64,000 nt of DNA from Caminibacter pacificus (GTDB taxonomy: Bacteria > Campylobacterota > Campylobacteria > Campylobacterales > Nautiliaceae): the NCBI RefSeq assembly GCF_003752135.1, contig NZ_RJVK01000004.1:62001-126000 (forward strand). Reading direction: 5' to 3'. The translations under genes and the position numbers were made by a program. Positions 45,576 to 54,552 of the stretch are shown here, piece after piece; within the stretch, counting starts at the first letter, position 1, and each line of letters begins with the position of its first letter. The notes under the pieces were generated by a model. The model was given only the letters and a program-made list of their open reading frames with translations. It did no database searches and had not been told where the DNA came from.

Positions 45576-45652
45576 TGATAAAATTTCATAACATGTTTTA
45601 GGGAAAGGGAAAAAGGGGGAGTTAGCTTCAATTTGCTTCGAAGTGCTCCTCT
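45576..45652 (+). promoter_or_regulatory. promoter and hairpin leader before manC
   Basis: An extended -10 box, TGATAAAAT at 45576-45584, predicts a start near 45591 and a leader of about 120 bases. A purine-rich run (GGGAAAGGGAAAAAGGGGG, 45601-45619) leads into a stem: GGAG (45618-45621) with CTCC (45646-45649), and GCTTC (45625-45629) with GAAGT (45640-45644). No U-run follows at once. It could tune expression of the manC-to-wecG unit. The whole gap 45554-45711 holds no gene. Confidence 0.45.
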
Positions 45653-45711
45653 TTATAGTAAATTATTTATTAATTCGTTGTTTATTTTATTTTTAATGTT
45701 TGGGAGAGAGG

Positions 45712-47079
45712 ATGAAAAACGTCATATTATGTGGAGGGAGTGGAACTAGGCTTTGGCCGTTGAGTAGGACACTTATGCCAAAGCAGTTTTTGAAATTATT
45801 TGAAGAAAAGAGTTTATTTCAAAAAACGATAGATAGAAATAGTGAATATTGTGAAAAGTGTATAATTATTTCTAATATAGAACAATATTTTATTGCTTTG
45901 GATCAACTTGAAGAGATTAATAATAAAAAATTTAATATTAAAAATACTGTGTTTTTACTTGAAGAAATTGCTAGAAACACTGCCCCGGCAATAGCATTTG
46001 CAGCACTTGAAAGTGATGAAGAAGAGATTCTTTTTGTTACACCGAGTGATCATTTGATAAAAGATGAGGATAAATATAAAGAGGCTATAGAAAAAGCAAA
46101 AGAACTTGCTGAAAAAGATTATTTAGTAACTTTCGGTATTACCCCGAGTGAACCTCATACGGGATATGGGTATATTGAAGCAAATGGGGAAGATGTAATA
46201 AAGTTTCATGAAAAACCAGATTTAAAAACGGCTCAGGAATATTTAAAAGAAGGGAATTATTACTGGAACAGCGGAATGTTTATGTTTAAAGCCGGAATTT
46301 TTTTAGATGAGCTTAAAAAACATTCTCCTGAAGTTTACGAGGAAGTATTAAAAAGCTACGAAAAAAGACAGACAATAGGTAAGAATCAGATAAGACTAAA
46401 AGAAATGCAAAATATTCCTGATAAAAGTATAGATTATGCTGTAATGGAAAAAAGTGACAAAATAAAAGTAGTTCCAAGTGAATTTGACTGGAACGACGTG
46501 GGAAGTTTTGACTCTTTAATCGAGGAGATTTCTTCACAAGAAGCAATTGAAATAGATTCAAAAAATAACTTTTACTATAAAGATAATCCTAAAAAAGTTA
46601 TATCCACTATCGGACTTGAAGATTTTATAGTAGTGGATACAAGAGATGCTTTACTTATCGCTAAAAAAGGATTGTCTCAAAAAGTAAAAGATGTTGTAAA
46701 AGTATTAAAAAGTAAAGAAAATGAAATTACTCATCATCATACTATAGTGCATAGACCATGGGGTGTTTTTGAAAATCTTATTGATGAAAACGGATATAAA
46801 ATAAAAAGAATAATTGTAAAACCAGGAAAAAGATTGTCTCTTCAAAAACATTTTCATAGAAGTGAACATTGGGTAGTGGTAAGCGGTACGGCTGAAGTAC
46901 AAGTAGGAGATAAAACTTATTTAGTAAGGCCAAATGAATCAACTTATATAAAAATGGGAGAAATACATAGGCTTTCAAATCCTGGAAAAATTCCGGTAGT
47001 ATTAATTGAAGCTCAAGTTGGTGAATACACAGGTGAAGATGACATAGTGAGAATTGAAGATGATTTTAAGAGGGTATGA
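45712..47079 (+). CDS. manC: mannose-1-phosphate guanylyltransferase / mannose-6-phosphate isomerase
   Basis: Type II enzyme of 455 residues with two parts. The N-terminal nucleotidyltransferase makes GDP-mannose: CGGSGTRLWPLSRTLMPKQF (7-26), FVTPSDHLIKDEDKY near 105, and FGITPSEPHTGYGYIE near 139. The C-terminal cupin (from about residue 340) would isomerise mannose 6-phosphate: RPWGVFE, KRIIVKPGKRLSLQKHFHRS and EHWVVVSGTAEV. ATG 45712 is chosen, with GGGAGAGAGG just before; an upstream TTG is less likely. It starts the GDP-sugar part of the cluster and overlaps gmm by 4 bases. Confidence 0.95.
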   Translation: MKNVILCGGSGTRLWPLSRTLMPKQFLKLFEEKSLFQKTIDRNSEYCEKCIIISNIEQYFIALDQLEEINNKKFNIKNTVFLLEEIARNTAPAIAFAALESDEEEILFVTPSDHLIKDEDKYKEAIEKAKELAEKDYLVTFGITPSEPHTGYGYIEANGEDVIKFHEKPDLKTAQEYLKEGNYYWNSGMFMFKAGIFLDELKKHSPEVYEEVLKSYEKRQTIGKNQIRLKEMQNIPDKSIDYAVMEKSDKIKVVPSEFDWNDVGSFDSLIEEISSQEAIEIDSKNNFYYKDNPKKVISTIGLEDFIVVDTRDALLIAKKGLSQKVKDVVKVLKSKENEITHHHTIVHRPWGVFENLIDENGYKIKRIIVKPGKRLSLQKHFHRSEHWVVVSGTAEVQVGDKTYLVRPNESTYIKMGEIHRLSNPGKIPVVLIEAQVGEYTGEDDIVRIEDDFKRV

Positions 47080-47516
47080 TGAGGGTAAGTAGTGAAATAT
47101 TTGAATGTATTGTAAAACATACACCATTAGTTTCAATAGATTTTATTATAGAAAATGATGGAAAAATTTTACTTGGAAAAAGAGTAAACGAACCTGCAAA
47201 AGGATATTGGTTTACAATAGGCGGAAGAATTTATAAAAACGAAACAATCAAAAATGCTCAAAAAAGGATTCTAAAAGAAGAGCTTAATTACGAAGACGAA
47301 TTTAATCCTGAGTTTATAGGTATATTTGAGCATTTTTATGATACGGGATTTAATGGAATAGAAACGCATTATGTCAATATTGCTTATAAACTAAAAAATA
47401 TAAACTTAATAGAACTTCCAAAAGTTCAGCATAATGAATATAAATGGTTTGGTTTAGACGAGTTACTAAATGCCAAAGATGTACACGAATACGTAAAACA
47501 ATATTTTAGGAGTTAG
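47076..47516 (+). CDS. gmm: GDP-mannose mannosyl hydrolase-like Nudix protein
   Basis: A 146-residue Nudix-fold protein of the Gmm/WcaH type that hydrolyses GDP-mannose or GDP-glucose. Starts with a segment like E. coli Gmm ([20 protein letters not shown]), then [20 protein letters not shown] and [14 protein letters not shown], the altered Nudix box of this group, which lacks one of the usual Glu residues. It overlaps manC by 4 bases and lies 1 base before gmd, as in colanic acid loci. Two adjacent ATG codons (47076, 47079) are possible starts. Confidence 0.85.
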   Translation: MMRVSSEIFECIVKHTPLVSIDFIIENDGKILLGKRVNEPAKGYWFTIGGRIYKNETIKNAQKRILKEELNYEDEFNPEFIGIFEHFYDTGFNGIETHYVNIAYKLKNINLIELPKVQHNEYKWFGLDELLNAKDVHEYVKQYFRS

Positions 47517-47517
47517 A

Positions 47518-48696
47518 ATGAGTAAGAAAAAAGCATTAATAACAGGGATTACAGGTCAAGATGGGAGTTATTTAGCAGAGTTGTTGTTGGAAAAAGGGTA
47601 TGAAGTTCATGGAATAAAAAGAAGAACTTCACTTTTTAATACGGATAGAATAGATCATTTATATAAAGATCCTCATGAAGAAGATGTAAATTTCTTTTTG
47701 CATTATGGAGATATGACAGACAGTATGAACCTAACTAGAATTATTCAAGAAGTTCAACCGGATGAAATATATAACTTAGCAGCTCAGTCACATGTAGCGG
47801 TAAGCTTTGAAGAGCCTGAATATACGGCAAATGCTGATGGTATTGGGACACTTAGAATACTTGAGGCAGTAAGACTTCTAGGACTTACAGATAAAACAAA
47901 AATATATCAAGCGTCAACTTCAGAGCTTTATGGGCTAGTACAAGAAGTACCTCAAAGTGAAAAAACACCTTTTTATCCGAGAAGTCCTTATGCGGTAGCT
48001 AAACTATACGCTTATTGGATTACAGTAAATTATAGAGAAGCGTATAATATGTTTGCTGTTAATGGAATTCTTTTTAATCACGAAAGTCCAAGAAGAGGTG
48101 AGACATTTGTAACCAGAAAAATTACAAGAGGTATGGCAAGAATCCTTTTAGGACTTGATAAAAAGCTATATCTTGGAAATCTAAGTGCCAAAAGAGACTG
48201 GGGACATGCAAAAGATTATGTAAGAATGATGTGGATGATACTTCAGTATGAAAAACCTGAAGACTGGGTAATAGCTACTGGTAGAACTACAGAAATTAGA
48301 GAATTTGTAAGACTTACCGGAAAATATTTAGGTCTTAATATAAAATTTGAGGGTGAAGGTGTTGATGAAAAAGGAATAGTAGAAGGTATAAATGAAGAAA
48401 AATTACAAGAAGTTTTAAAAGAGGCAAATGTTTCTCATCCTGAGAGTATAATAGAGCATGCAAAAAGTTTAATCGGAAAAGATATTATTAACGTAGACCC
48501 GAAATATTTTAGACCGACAGAAGTAGATTTACTTCTTGGTGATGCGACAAAAGCTAAAGAAAAGCTTGGATGGGAACCGAAAATTACTCTTGAAGAGATG
48601 ACAAAAGAAATGGTAGAGAGTGATTTAAAAGAAAACTATCAAGAACTTGTTCTTAAAAAATGCGGATTTGAAGTACCAAGCAGTTGCGGTATTTAA
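47518..48696 (+). CDS. gmd: GDP-mannose 4,6-dehydratase
   Basis: Turns GDP-mannose into GDP-4-keto-6-deoxymannose, on the path to GDP-fucose. The 392-residue SDR protein has [20 protein letters not shown] at residues 6-25, [18 protein letters not shown] near 33, [20 protein letters not shown] near 86, [20 protein letters not shown] near 132 and [11 protein letters not shown] with catalytic Tyr/Lys near 157. [17 protein letters not shown] near 183 is diagnostic. AGGAG precedes ATG 47518. fcl follows 9 bases later, so both steps are in one unit. Confidence 0.96.
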   Translation: MSKKKALITGITGQDGSYLAELLLEKGYEVHGIKRRTSLFNTDRIDHLYKDPHEEDVNFFLHYGDMTDSMNLTRIIQEVQPDEIYNLAAQSHVAVSFEEPEYTANADGIGTLRILEAVRLLGLTDKTKIYQASTSELYGLVQEVPQSEKTPFYPRSPYAVAKLYAYWITVNYREAYNMFAVNGILFNHESPRRGETFVTRKITRGMARILLGLDKKLYLGNLSAKRDWGHAKDYVRMMWMILQYEKPEDWVIATGRTTEIREFVRLTGKYLGLNIKFEGEGVDEKGIVEGINEEKLQEVLKEANVSHPESIIEHAKSLIGKDIINVDPKYFRPTEVDLLLGDATKAKEKLGWEPKITLEEMTKEMVESDLKENYQELVLKKCGFEVPSSCGI

Positions 48697-48705
48697 GGGG
48701 TTAAA

Positions 48706-49848
48706 ATGGATAAAAACTCAAAGATTTATGTGGCCGGCGGTACTGGACTTGTAGGAAGTGCTATTATTAGAAAGCTTAAAGAAAAAGGATATAAAAATAT
48801 TGTATCTACTTATCATAACAGAAAACCAATAGATAATGAAGTAGAATGGCATAAACTTGATTTAACAAATCAAGAAAATGTAAAAGACTTTTTTGAGAGT
48901 GTGAGACCTGAATACGTTTTTCTTGCCGCGGCAAAGGTTGGGGGAATAGTTGCAAATAATACTTACAGGGCTGATTTTATATACGAAAATCTCCAAATCC
49001 AAAATAATGTAATTTATAACGCATATAAATATAATGTAAAAAAACTGATGTTTCTTGGAAGCACCTGTATTTATCCAAAAAATTGTCCTCAGCCTATAAA
49101 AGAAGAATATCTTTTAACGGGTGAACTTGAATATACAAACGAACCTTATGCAATAGCAAAAATTGCCGGGATTAATATGTGTGAGAGTTTTAATCTTCAG
49201 TACGGCACAAACTTTATATCTGTAATGCCTACAAATCTTTACGGAGAAAATGATAATTTCGACCTTGAAAAATCTCACGTATTACCGGCACTTATTAGAA
49301 AGATACACCTTGCAAAAGCACTAAGTGAAGAAAACTTTGATGAAATAAGAAGAGATTTAAATAAAAATCCAATAGAAAACATAAGTGGAAATGCAAGTGA
49401 AGAAGACATCTTAAAGATACTAAAAAAATACGGAGTTACTAAAAATCAAGTAGAAATCTGGGGAAGCGGAAAGCCAAAAAGAGAATTTTTATATTCTGAT
49501 GATATGGCAGATGCGTGTGTGTTTTTAATGGAAAATGTGGATTTTAAAGATATTGTAAACATACATTATGGCAAAAACACTACATGTGACATTACCGAAT
49601 ACAAAACCAAAGAAATCAGAAAAACTCAAATAAATATAGGAACAGGAAAAGATATAAGCATAAAAGAACTTGCAGAAATGATAAAAGACATTATTGGATT
49701 TAAAGGTGAGTTTTATTTTAATACATCAAAGCCTGACGGAACTATGAGGAAAGTTACTGATGTTAGTAAACTTCATTCTCTTGGGTGGAGACATAAAGTT
49801 GAGCTAGAAGATGGTATTAAAAAAATTTATGAGTGGTATAGGAAGTAA
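48706..49848 (+). CDS. fcl: GDP-L-fucose synthase
   Basis: Epimerase/reductase that makes GDP-L-fucose from the Gmd product with [23 protein letters not shown] at residues 11-28, [20 protein letters not shown] near 75, [20 protein letters not shown] with the Ser/Cys active site near 110, and [14 protein letters not shown] with Tyr/Lys near 146. At 380 residues it is about 60 longer than the E. coli enzyme. The extra part lies near residues 205-250 ([13 protein letters not shown] onward) and another near 285-305. As I recall, such insertions also occur in Campylobacter-type Fcl proteins. It closes the GDP-fucose set. Confidence 0.92.
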   Translation: MDKNSKIYVAGGTGLVGSAIIRKLKEKGYKNIVSTYHNRKPIDNEVEWHKLDLTNQENVKDFFESVRPEYVFLAAAKVGGIVANNTYRADFIYENLQIQNNVIYNAYKYNVKKLMFLGSTCIYPKNCPQPIKEEYLLTGELEYTNEPYAIAKIAGINMCESFNLQYGTNFISVMPTNLYGENDNFDLEKSHVLPALIRKIHLAKALSEENFDEIRRDLNKNPIENISGNASEEDILKILKKYGVTKNQVEIWGSGKPKREFLYSDDMADACVFLMENVDFKDIVNIHYGKNTTCDITEYKTKEIRKTQINIGTGKDISIKELAEMIKDIIGFKGEFYFNTSKPDGTMRKVTDVSKLHSLGWRHKVELEDGIKKIYEWYRK

Positions 49849-49851
49849 TAA

Positions 49852-51165
49852 GTGATAAACAAACTTAAGAAAAATTTTCATTATATAGAAATTTTAAAAA
49901 AAGGAAGTATAAATTTTATTTTTCAAATCATTGGGATAGGATTGGGATATCTATTTATTTTCATGCTTGCTAAATATTTTAATGCAGAAGGTGTAGGTTT
50001 ATTTTCTTTAACTTATTCTGTTCTTACTATTTTTTTATTATTTGCAAAATTTGGTTTTGATTTGGCAATTGTAAAATTTGTATCAGAATATAAAGATGAC
50101 TTTTCTAAGTTAAAGGATTTGTATATAAAAACATTGTTTTTTTTAATTCCTTTAAATCTTTTATTGATTAGTATAATGTTTTTTTTGAGCAAATATATTG
50201 CGATATATATTTTTCATAATGAAGAAATTATAAGATATTTAAAACTTTTTTCTCTTTTGCTGTTTCCAATAACTTTAAGATTTATTAATGCTAATTTTTT
50301 AAGAGGACTAAAATCAATTGCTGAATACTCTTTTATTCAAAGCATAAGTGTATATTTGTTTAGTGTAATTGTTTTATTTATCATAGTACAATTCTTTAAT
50401 TATAACATGTTAGATTTGTTTGTGGCTTATTTTTTAGGAGTTCTAATTGCTTTTTTTATTAGTTATTGGTTTTTAATAAAAAAAATAAATTTTTTTAGAA
50501 TATCAAGGGATTATTTTTTTAATTTAAAAACTCTTATAAAAGTTGCTTTTTCTATGCTTTTGGCAAATTCTTTAATGTTAGTAATCACTACATCTGATTC
50601 GATAATTCTTGGATATTTTACTTCTTCAAAAAATGTAGGTATATATAATATTGTAATTAAAATAGCTGTAGCTACATCTATATTTATGACGGCAATTATG
50701 AGTATTGTTTCATCAAAGTTAATTGAACTGAATAAAGAAAATAAACTTTCACAAACTATGCAATTTGTAAATACAATTGTTTTTTCTTTAAGTGGAATTA
50801 TAATAATATTTATTTTTATTTTTAAGGAAAAAATATTAATGCTTTTTGGTAAAGAATTTATAGCCGGAAGTGTTGCTCTTAGTTTGTTACTTTTTGGTAG
50901 GTTGATTGAGTCTATGAGTGGTACTGGTAATTATGTTTTACAAATTTTAGGATATGAAACAATTGTAAGAAATATAATGTTTATTGCAGCTTTTTTAAAT
51001 ATTGTTCTTAATTTTATATTGATTCCTATATATGGAATAAATGGTGCGGCATTTGCAAGTATGATTAGTATTGTGTTTTGGAATCTAATGTATATATTTT
51101 ACATTAAACAAAAATTAGGCTTTTGGAATTTACCTAATTTATTAAGGTTGAAAAGTGGAAAATAA
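49852..51165 (+). CDS. wzx: Wzx-type oligosaccharide flippase
   Basis: A 437-residue integral membrane protein with 12-14 hydrophobic segments, of the MOP/polysaccharide-transport family. It flips undecaprenyl-linked repeat units to the periplasm. The N-terminal GSINFIFQIIGIGLGYLFIF, KYFNAEGVGLFSLTYSVLTI and the central TTSDSIILGYFTSSKNVGIY blocks are typical of Wzx. GTG start 4 bases after fcl. It is strongly AT-rich (8 G or C in 60 bases at 50461-50520, by hand). Its 3' end overlaps the wzy-like gene by 11 bases, at a junction reading GTGGAAAATAA. Confidence 0.85.
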   Translation: MINKLKKNFHYIEILKKGSINFIFQIIGIGLGYLFIFMLAKYFNAEGVGLFSLTYSVLTIFLLFAKFGFDLAIVKFVSEYKDDFSKLKDLYIKTLFFLIPLNLLLISIMFFLSKYIAIYIFHNEEIIRYLKLFSLLLFPITLRFINANFLRGLKSIAEYSFIQSISVYLFSVIVLFIIVQFFNYNMLDLFVAYFLGVLIAFFISYWFLIKKINFFRISRDYFFNLKTLIKVAFSMLLANSLMLVITTSDSIILGYFTSSKNVGIYNIVIKIAVATSIFMTAIMSIVSSKLIELNKENKLSQTMQFVNTIVFSLSGIIIIFIFIFKEKILMLFGKEFIAGSVALSLLLFGRLIESMSGTGNYVLQILGYETIVRNIMFIAAFLNIVLNFILIPIYGINGAAFASMISIVFWNLMYIFYIKQKLGFWNLPNLLRLKSGK

Positions 51166-52414
51166 AAAAGTAAGTTTTAAAATAATGTTTCCGTTATATT
51201 TAATTTTCTTTTCACTATTGTTATTTTCCACCAGAGATTATTCACAAGTGCAATCTTCACCTATAAATATTTCTAATATAAATAGGATTATAGGTATTTT
51301 ATTAGCATTTGCTTTTGTTTTTATCTTTTTTTTAAAAAACTTAAAAATCCGAAAGCTATCATTTCTTTTTATTTTATATTTTAATTATATTTTAGTGAGT
51401 TTTATCTCAATAATTTTATTTTCAAATAATTTTTTATATTCTTTTTGGAAATTATTTGAAATTTTAGTGGTTTTTTTAATAGGAGTATATTTTTGGAGTT
51501 TAAGTTTTTACTTTGAAAAAATGGCATATATATTATATAATAGTTTTTTAATGTTTTTTAAATTATTATTAATTTCTGTAGTGTTAAGTATAGTATTTTT
51601 TCCTTCTATGGCACTAGAATCAGCTTCTTCAATTGGTAGTGCGTTAATTTCATTTAGAGTAAATGGAGTTTTTCCTGTTATTAATGCAATAAGTGTTGGT
51701 ACTATAAGTTCAATAGTTTTTTTTGATTCATTTATAAATTATATTTTTAAACTTAATTCTAAAAAGAAAAATTTATTTTGGATGATTCTTTCATTTATTT
51801 TATTAATTACTTCACAAAGTCGAACATCTTTATTAGGTCTTTTTGCTGCTTTATTTTTAGTATTTCTTTTAAGTAAAAAAATTAAATTATTGTGGAAAAT
51901 TTTTGCGCTAATTTTTGTTTTAATTATAGCAATTATCTTTAATAATATTATAGTGGAACTTTTTGTTCGGGGAAATAATGAAAATACATTAATTACAATC
52001 AGTGGTAGAACATATTGGTGGAATTATATATGGAATAAAATTCTTAATGATAATATATGGCATCAATTATTTGGTTATGGTTATGCATCAGGTGTTAGAG
52101 AATTAGCATTGATTCCTTCAAATGGATTGATGCAAACTTTTGACTCAACTTATTTTTCATCATTAGCAGCAACTGGATTTATTGGTACATTTCTTATTTT
52201 TATAATTTTTGTTTATTTAATATTAAGTTCATTAAAGAAATTAAATAAAGGTTTGGACAAAATGATGTATATAAGTAATATTAAGGTATTAGGAATCACG
52301 ATTATTTTATTTATTAAATCTTTTACTACAGATACAATCAATGTATTAACATTTTATTTACCTTTTTTGTTTTGCATAGTAATATTAGGAAAGTATAAAA
52401 ATGAAGAGTTTTAA
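51155..52414 (+). CDS. wzy: Wzy/O-antigen ligase-like polymerase
   Basis: A 419-residue protein with about 11-12 membrane segments and a large periplasmic loop (about residues 265-330) containing SGRTYWWNYIWNKIL, GYGYASGVREL and DSTYFSSLAATG. This is the layout of Wzy polymerases and WaaL ligases; SQSRTSLLGLFAALF before the loop is typical. Polymerase is preferred because wzx and chain-export genes are in the same cluster. GTG start (MENKK) overlapping wzx by 11 bases. Such proteins diverge fast, so the call rests on topology and context. Confidence 0.75.
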   Translation: MENKKVSFKIMFPLYLIFFSLLLFSTRDYSQVQSSPINISNINRIIGILLAFAFVFIFFLKNLKIRKLSFLFILYFNYILVSFISIILFSNNFLYSFWKLFEILVVFLIGVYFWSLSFYFEKMAYILYNSFLMFFKLLLISVVLSIVFFPSMALESASSIGSALISFRVNGVFPVINAISVGTISSIVFFDSFINYIFKLNSKKKNLFWMILSFILLITSQSRTSLLGLFAALFLVFLLSKKIKLLWKIFALIFVLIIAIIFNNIIVELFVRGNNENTLITISGRTYWWNYIWNKILNDNIWHQLFGYGYASGVRELALIPSNGLMQTFDSTYFSSLAATGFIGTFLIFIIFVYLILSSLKKLNKGLDKMMYISNIKVLGITIILFIKSFTTDTINVLTFYLPFLFCIVILGKYKNEEF

Positions 52415-53612
52415 AAATTTTATTATTATTAATGGATATAAAGAATTGAACAGTAAAGATTCAGATATTGATATTTTATTACGAAAATCTGATTTTAAAA
52501 GAGTTGAAAAGCTTTTAAAGGAAAATTTTAAAAATGAAAAATTAGTTCAAATATATCATCATGATTTATATGCTAAGAATTGTTTCTTATGGAATAAAGA
52601 AAAAAAAGAACTGTTAAATTTAGATATTTACGGAAGGCTTGAAAGAAGAAAAGTAGTGTTTTTTAATGAAGATGAGATTTTTGAAACTCTTAGATTTTAT
52701 AAAAAAATTCCAATATTGTCATCGGAAAAGGAATTTATTTATTATTTAATAAAAAAACTTGATAAAAATGATTTTAATGAGAAAGTTTTTAATTATTTAA
52801 AAGAGCTTTATTTTGAATCAGAAGAAAAATCTATAAAAGTAATTAAAAAATTTTTAAAAAATGAAGCGGTGAATATAATAAAAGCATTTGAAAAAAATAA
52901 TATTAATTTAATTAATAGGGAAAAAATTTTAAAGGAATTTGATAAAAATAAAAAGACTAATTTTTTTGAAAAAATTTTAAATTTTTTTAGAATAATAAAA
53001 AGAATTATAAGACCAACTGGGATTAGTATTGCATTTTTAGGACCTGATGGAAGTGGAAAATCCACTATTATTAATGAATTAAAAAAAAGGCAGTTACCTT
53101 TTAGAAGAATTGATTATTTTCATTTAAAACCTTTAAAAAGAAGAAATAATGATCTACAAATTGTGGAAGAACCTCATAAGTATCCTCCATATAGCAAAAT
53201 TAAATCGTTTGTTAAATTAGTTTATTTTGTTTACCAATACAATATAGGCTGGATAAAAAATATTTTGCCTCTAAAAATTAGATCGTCTCTTATTATTTTT
53301 GATAGATATTATGATGATATTTTGGCGGATAAAAAAAGATATAGAATTAGTTTGGGTGACTTTTGGATTAAATTTTTTAGAAATTTTATTCCAAAGCCTG
53401 ACTTATATTTTATATTGGTAACTGAGCCTGAAATTGTTTATAACAGAAAACAGGAAGTTTCTTTTGAAGAATTAAAAAACCAAGTAAAAAAATATGAACG
53501 ATTAGTAGATAATAAAAAATATATAAAAATCGATGTAAATAAAAAGCCTGAGGAAATTGTAAATGAAATAATAAATATTTTAATGGAGAAAATGAGTGAA
53601 AGATATAAATAG
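52401..53612 (+). CDS. nucleotidyltransferase-like domain fused to a thymidylate-kinase-like P-loop domain
   Basis: A 403-residue two-domain protein. Residues 1-110 resemble a minimal nucleotidyltransferase: SDIDIL (21-26) gives the DxD pair and LLNLDIYGR (Asp75) a third acid, but the usual GS motif is replaced by NGYKELN. Residues 205-400 form a thymidylate-kinase-like NTPase with Walker A GPDGSGKST (214-222), an IIFDRYYDD motif near 298 like the DRY/DRH motif of Tmk, and a LVTEPEIVYNRKQE lid-type segment. True Tmk is not expected in a polysaccharide operon, so the phosphate acceptor is probably something else. It overlaps wzy and the next kinase-like gene. Function unknown. Confidence 0.7.
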   Translation: MKSFKNFIIINGYKELNSKDSDIDILLRKSDFKRVEKLLKENFKNEKLVQIYHHDLYAKNCFLWNKEKKELLNLDIYGRLERRKVVFFNEDEIFETLRFYKKIPILSSEKEFIYYLIKKLDKNDFNEKVFNYLKELYFESEEKSIKVIKKFLKNEAVNIIKAFEKNNINLINREKILKEFDKNKKTNFFEKILNFFRIIKRIIRPTGISIAFLGPDGSGKSTIINELKKRQLPFRRIDYFHLKPLKRRNNDLQIVEEPHKYPPYSKIKSFVKLVYFVYQYNIGWIKNILPLKIRSSLIIFDRYYDDILADKKRYRISLGDFWIKFFRNFIPKPDLYFILVTEPEIVYNRKQEVSFEELKNQVKKYERLVDNKKYIKIDVNKKPEEIVNEIINILMEKMSERYK

Positions 53613-54552
53613 TTTTTTTTCAATCAATAAATATATTGTTTTACCTTCGCCGAAAAAACCAAAAGTATTTTTGGTTGTTGATAATGATTTAATTGCTGAC
53701 AATTCATTTAGGTTATATAATCCGTTTAGTAAAAAAGCTAAATTTTTGAAAAGTTCTGTATTTAAAATATTGCCTTTTATTAGGCCTTTTTTAAAAAGAA
53801 AAAAAAGGGGTGATTTTATTGAATTTTTAGAAAATGAATTTAAAAAGCCGTTGATTTCATCTGTTTATATTGCTACGGATAATAATAAAGTTGTTTTGCA
53901 GCTTCAAAATAAGGGTATTTTAGGATATGTGAAAGTTCCTTTAAATAATGAAGGAGAAAAAAATATTATAAATGAAATAAAAGCTTATGAAATTTTAAGA
54001 GAAAAAGAAATTTTAAATTATAAATTTTTTCATTTGAAATATAACCAAAAAAATTGTTTGTTTATTGAAAATATTGAAGGGCATAGCGAATTTATACCTA
54101 TTGATTTGGACTTTGAATTTTTAAAAAGACTTAAAAGAAATAAAAAATATGTCCTTAATAAACATCCGAGAATAAGAGGTCTTTTAGAAAATAGTGAAGA
54201 GTGGTTAAAAGAGGTAATTTTAAAAATTATAAATAATTCTAAAAATGAGTATGAGTTGGTGTATGAACACGGAGATTTTGCTCCTTGGAATATTAAGTTT
54301 AAAAATAATAGGTTTTATATATTTGATTTTGAATATTTTATTGAAGATGGCATAGAATTCTTTGACTTTATAAAATACTATTATCAATATCTAAAACTTC
54401 TTGAAAATAAGCAAATTGATGAAATTTATAAATTTCTAAATAAGAAATTTAAAATTCCAAAAGAGATTTTTGAGCTGTTTGTAATTAAGGAATATTTACA
54501 AGAAAGGGGAGAAATGGAATTAAAATATTTAAGGGGGCTTAGTGGAAAATAA
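53596..54552 (+). CDS. aminoglycoside-phosphotransferase-like kinase
   Basis: A 318-residue protein whose C-terminal half has the small-molecule kinase pattern: VYEHGDFAPWNIKFKNN (catalytic HGDxxxxN, near residue 222) and IFDFEYFIEDG (metal-binding DFE). The N-terminal lobe is divergent, with VYIATDNNKVVLQLQNKGIL and GYVKVPLNNEGEKNIINE, where the Lys in YVKV may bind ATP. Such kinases phosphorylate sugars, choline or antibiotics; in this context a sugar or lipid-linked glycan is likely. GTG start, overlapping the NTase/TMPK-like gene by 17 bases, so the two are probably coupled. The end overlaps the next gene by 11 bases. Confidence 0.7.
   Translation: MKDINSFFSINKYIVLPSPKKPKVFLVVDNDLIADNSFRLYNPFSKKAKFLKSSVFKILPFIRPFLKRKKRGDFIEFLENEFKKPLISSVYIATDNNKVVLQLQNKGILGYVKVPLNNEGEKNIINEIKAYEILREKEILNYKFFHLKYNQKNCLFIENIEGHSEFIPIDLDFEFLKRLKRNKKYVLNKHPRIRGLLENSEEWLKEVILKIINNSKNEYELVYEHGDFAPWNIKFKNNRFYIFDFEYFIEDGIEFFDFIKYYYQYLKLLENKQIDEIYKFLNKKFKIPKEIFELFVIKEYLQERGEMELKYLRGLSGK

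Noticed and set aside
45556-45600. 11-codon ORF (ATG near 45566) in the manC leader
   Set aside because: No ribosome site, it overlaps the -10 box, and it is too short to support.
45600-45655. JUMPstart/ops element for RfaH before manC
   Set aside because: GGAGTTAGC only loosely resembles the ops core GGCGGTAGC, and RfaH is not expected in this phylum.
52401-53612. true thymidylate kinase (tmk)
   Set aside because: The P-loop domain is fused to a nucleotidyltransferase-like domain and lies in a polysaccharide operon; dedicated Tmk is a 200-residue stand-alone protein.
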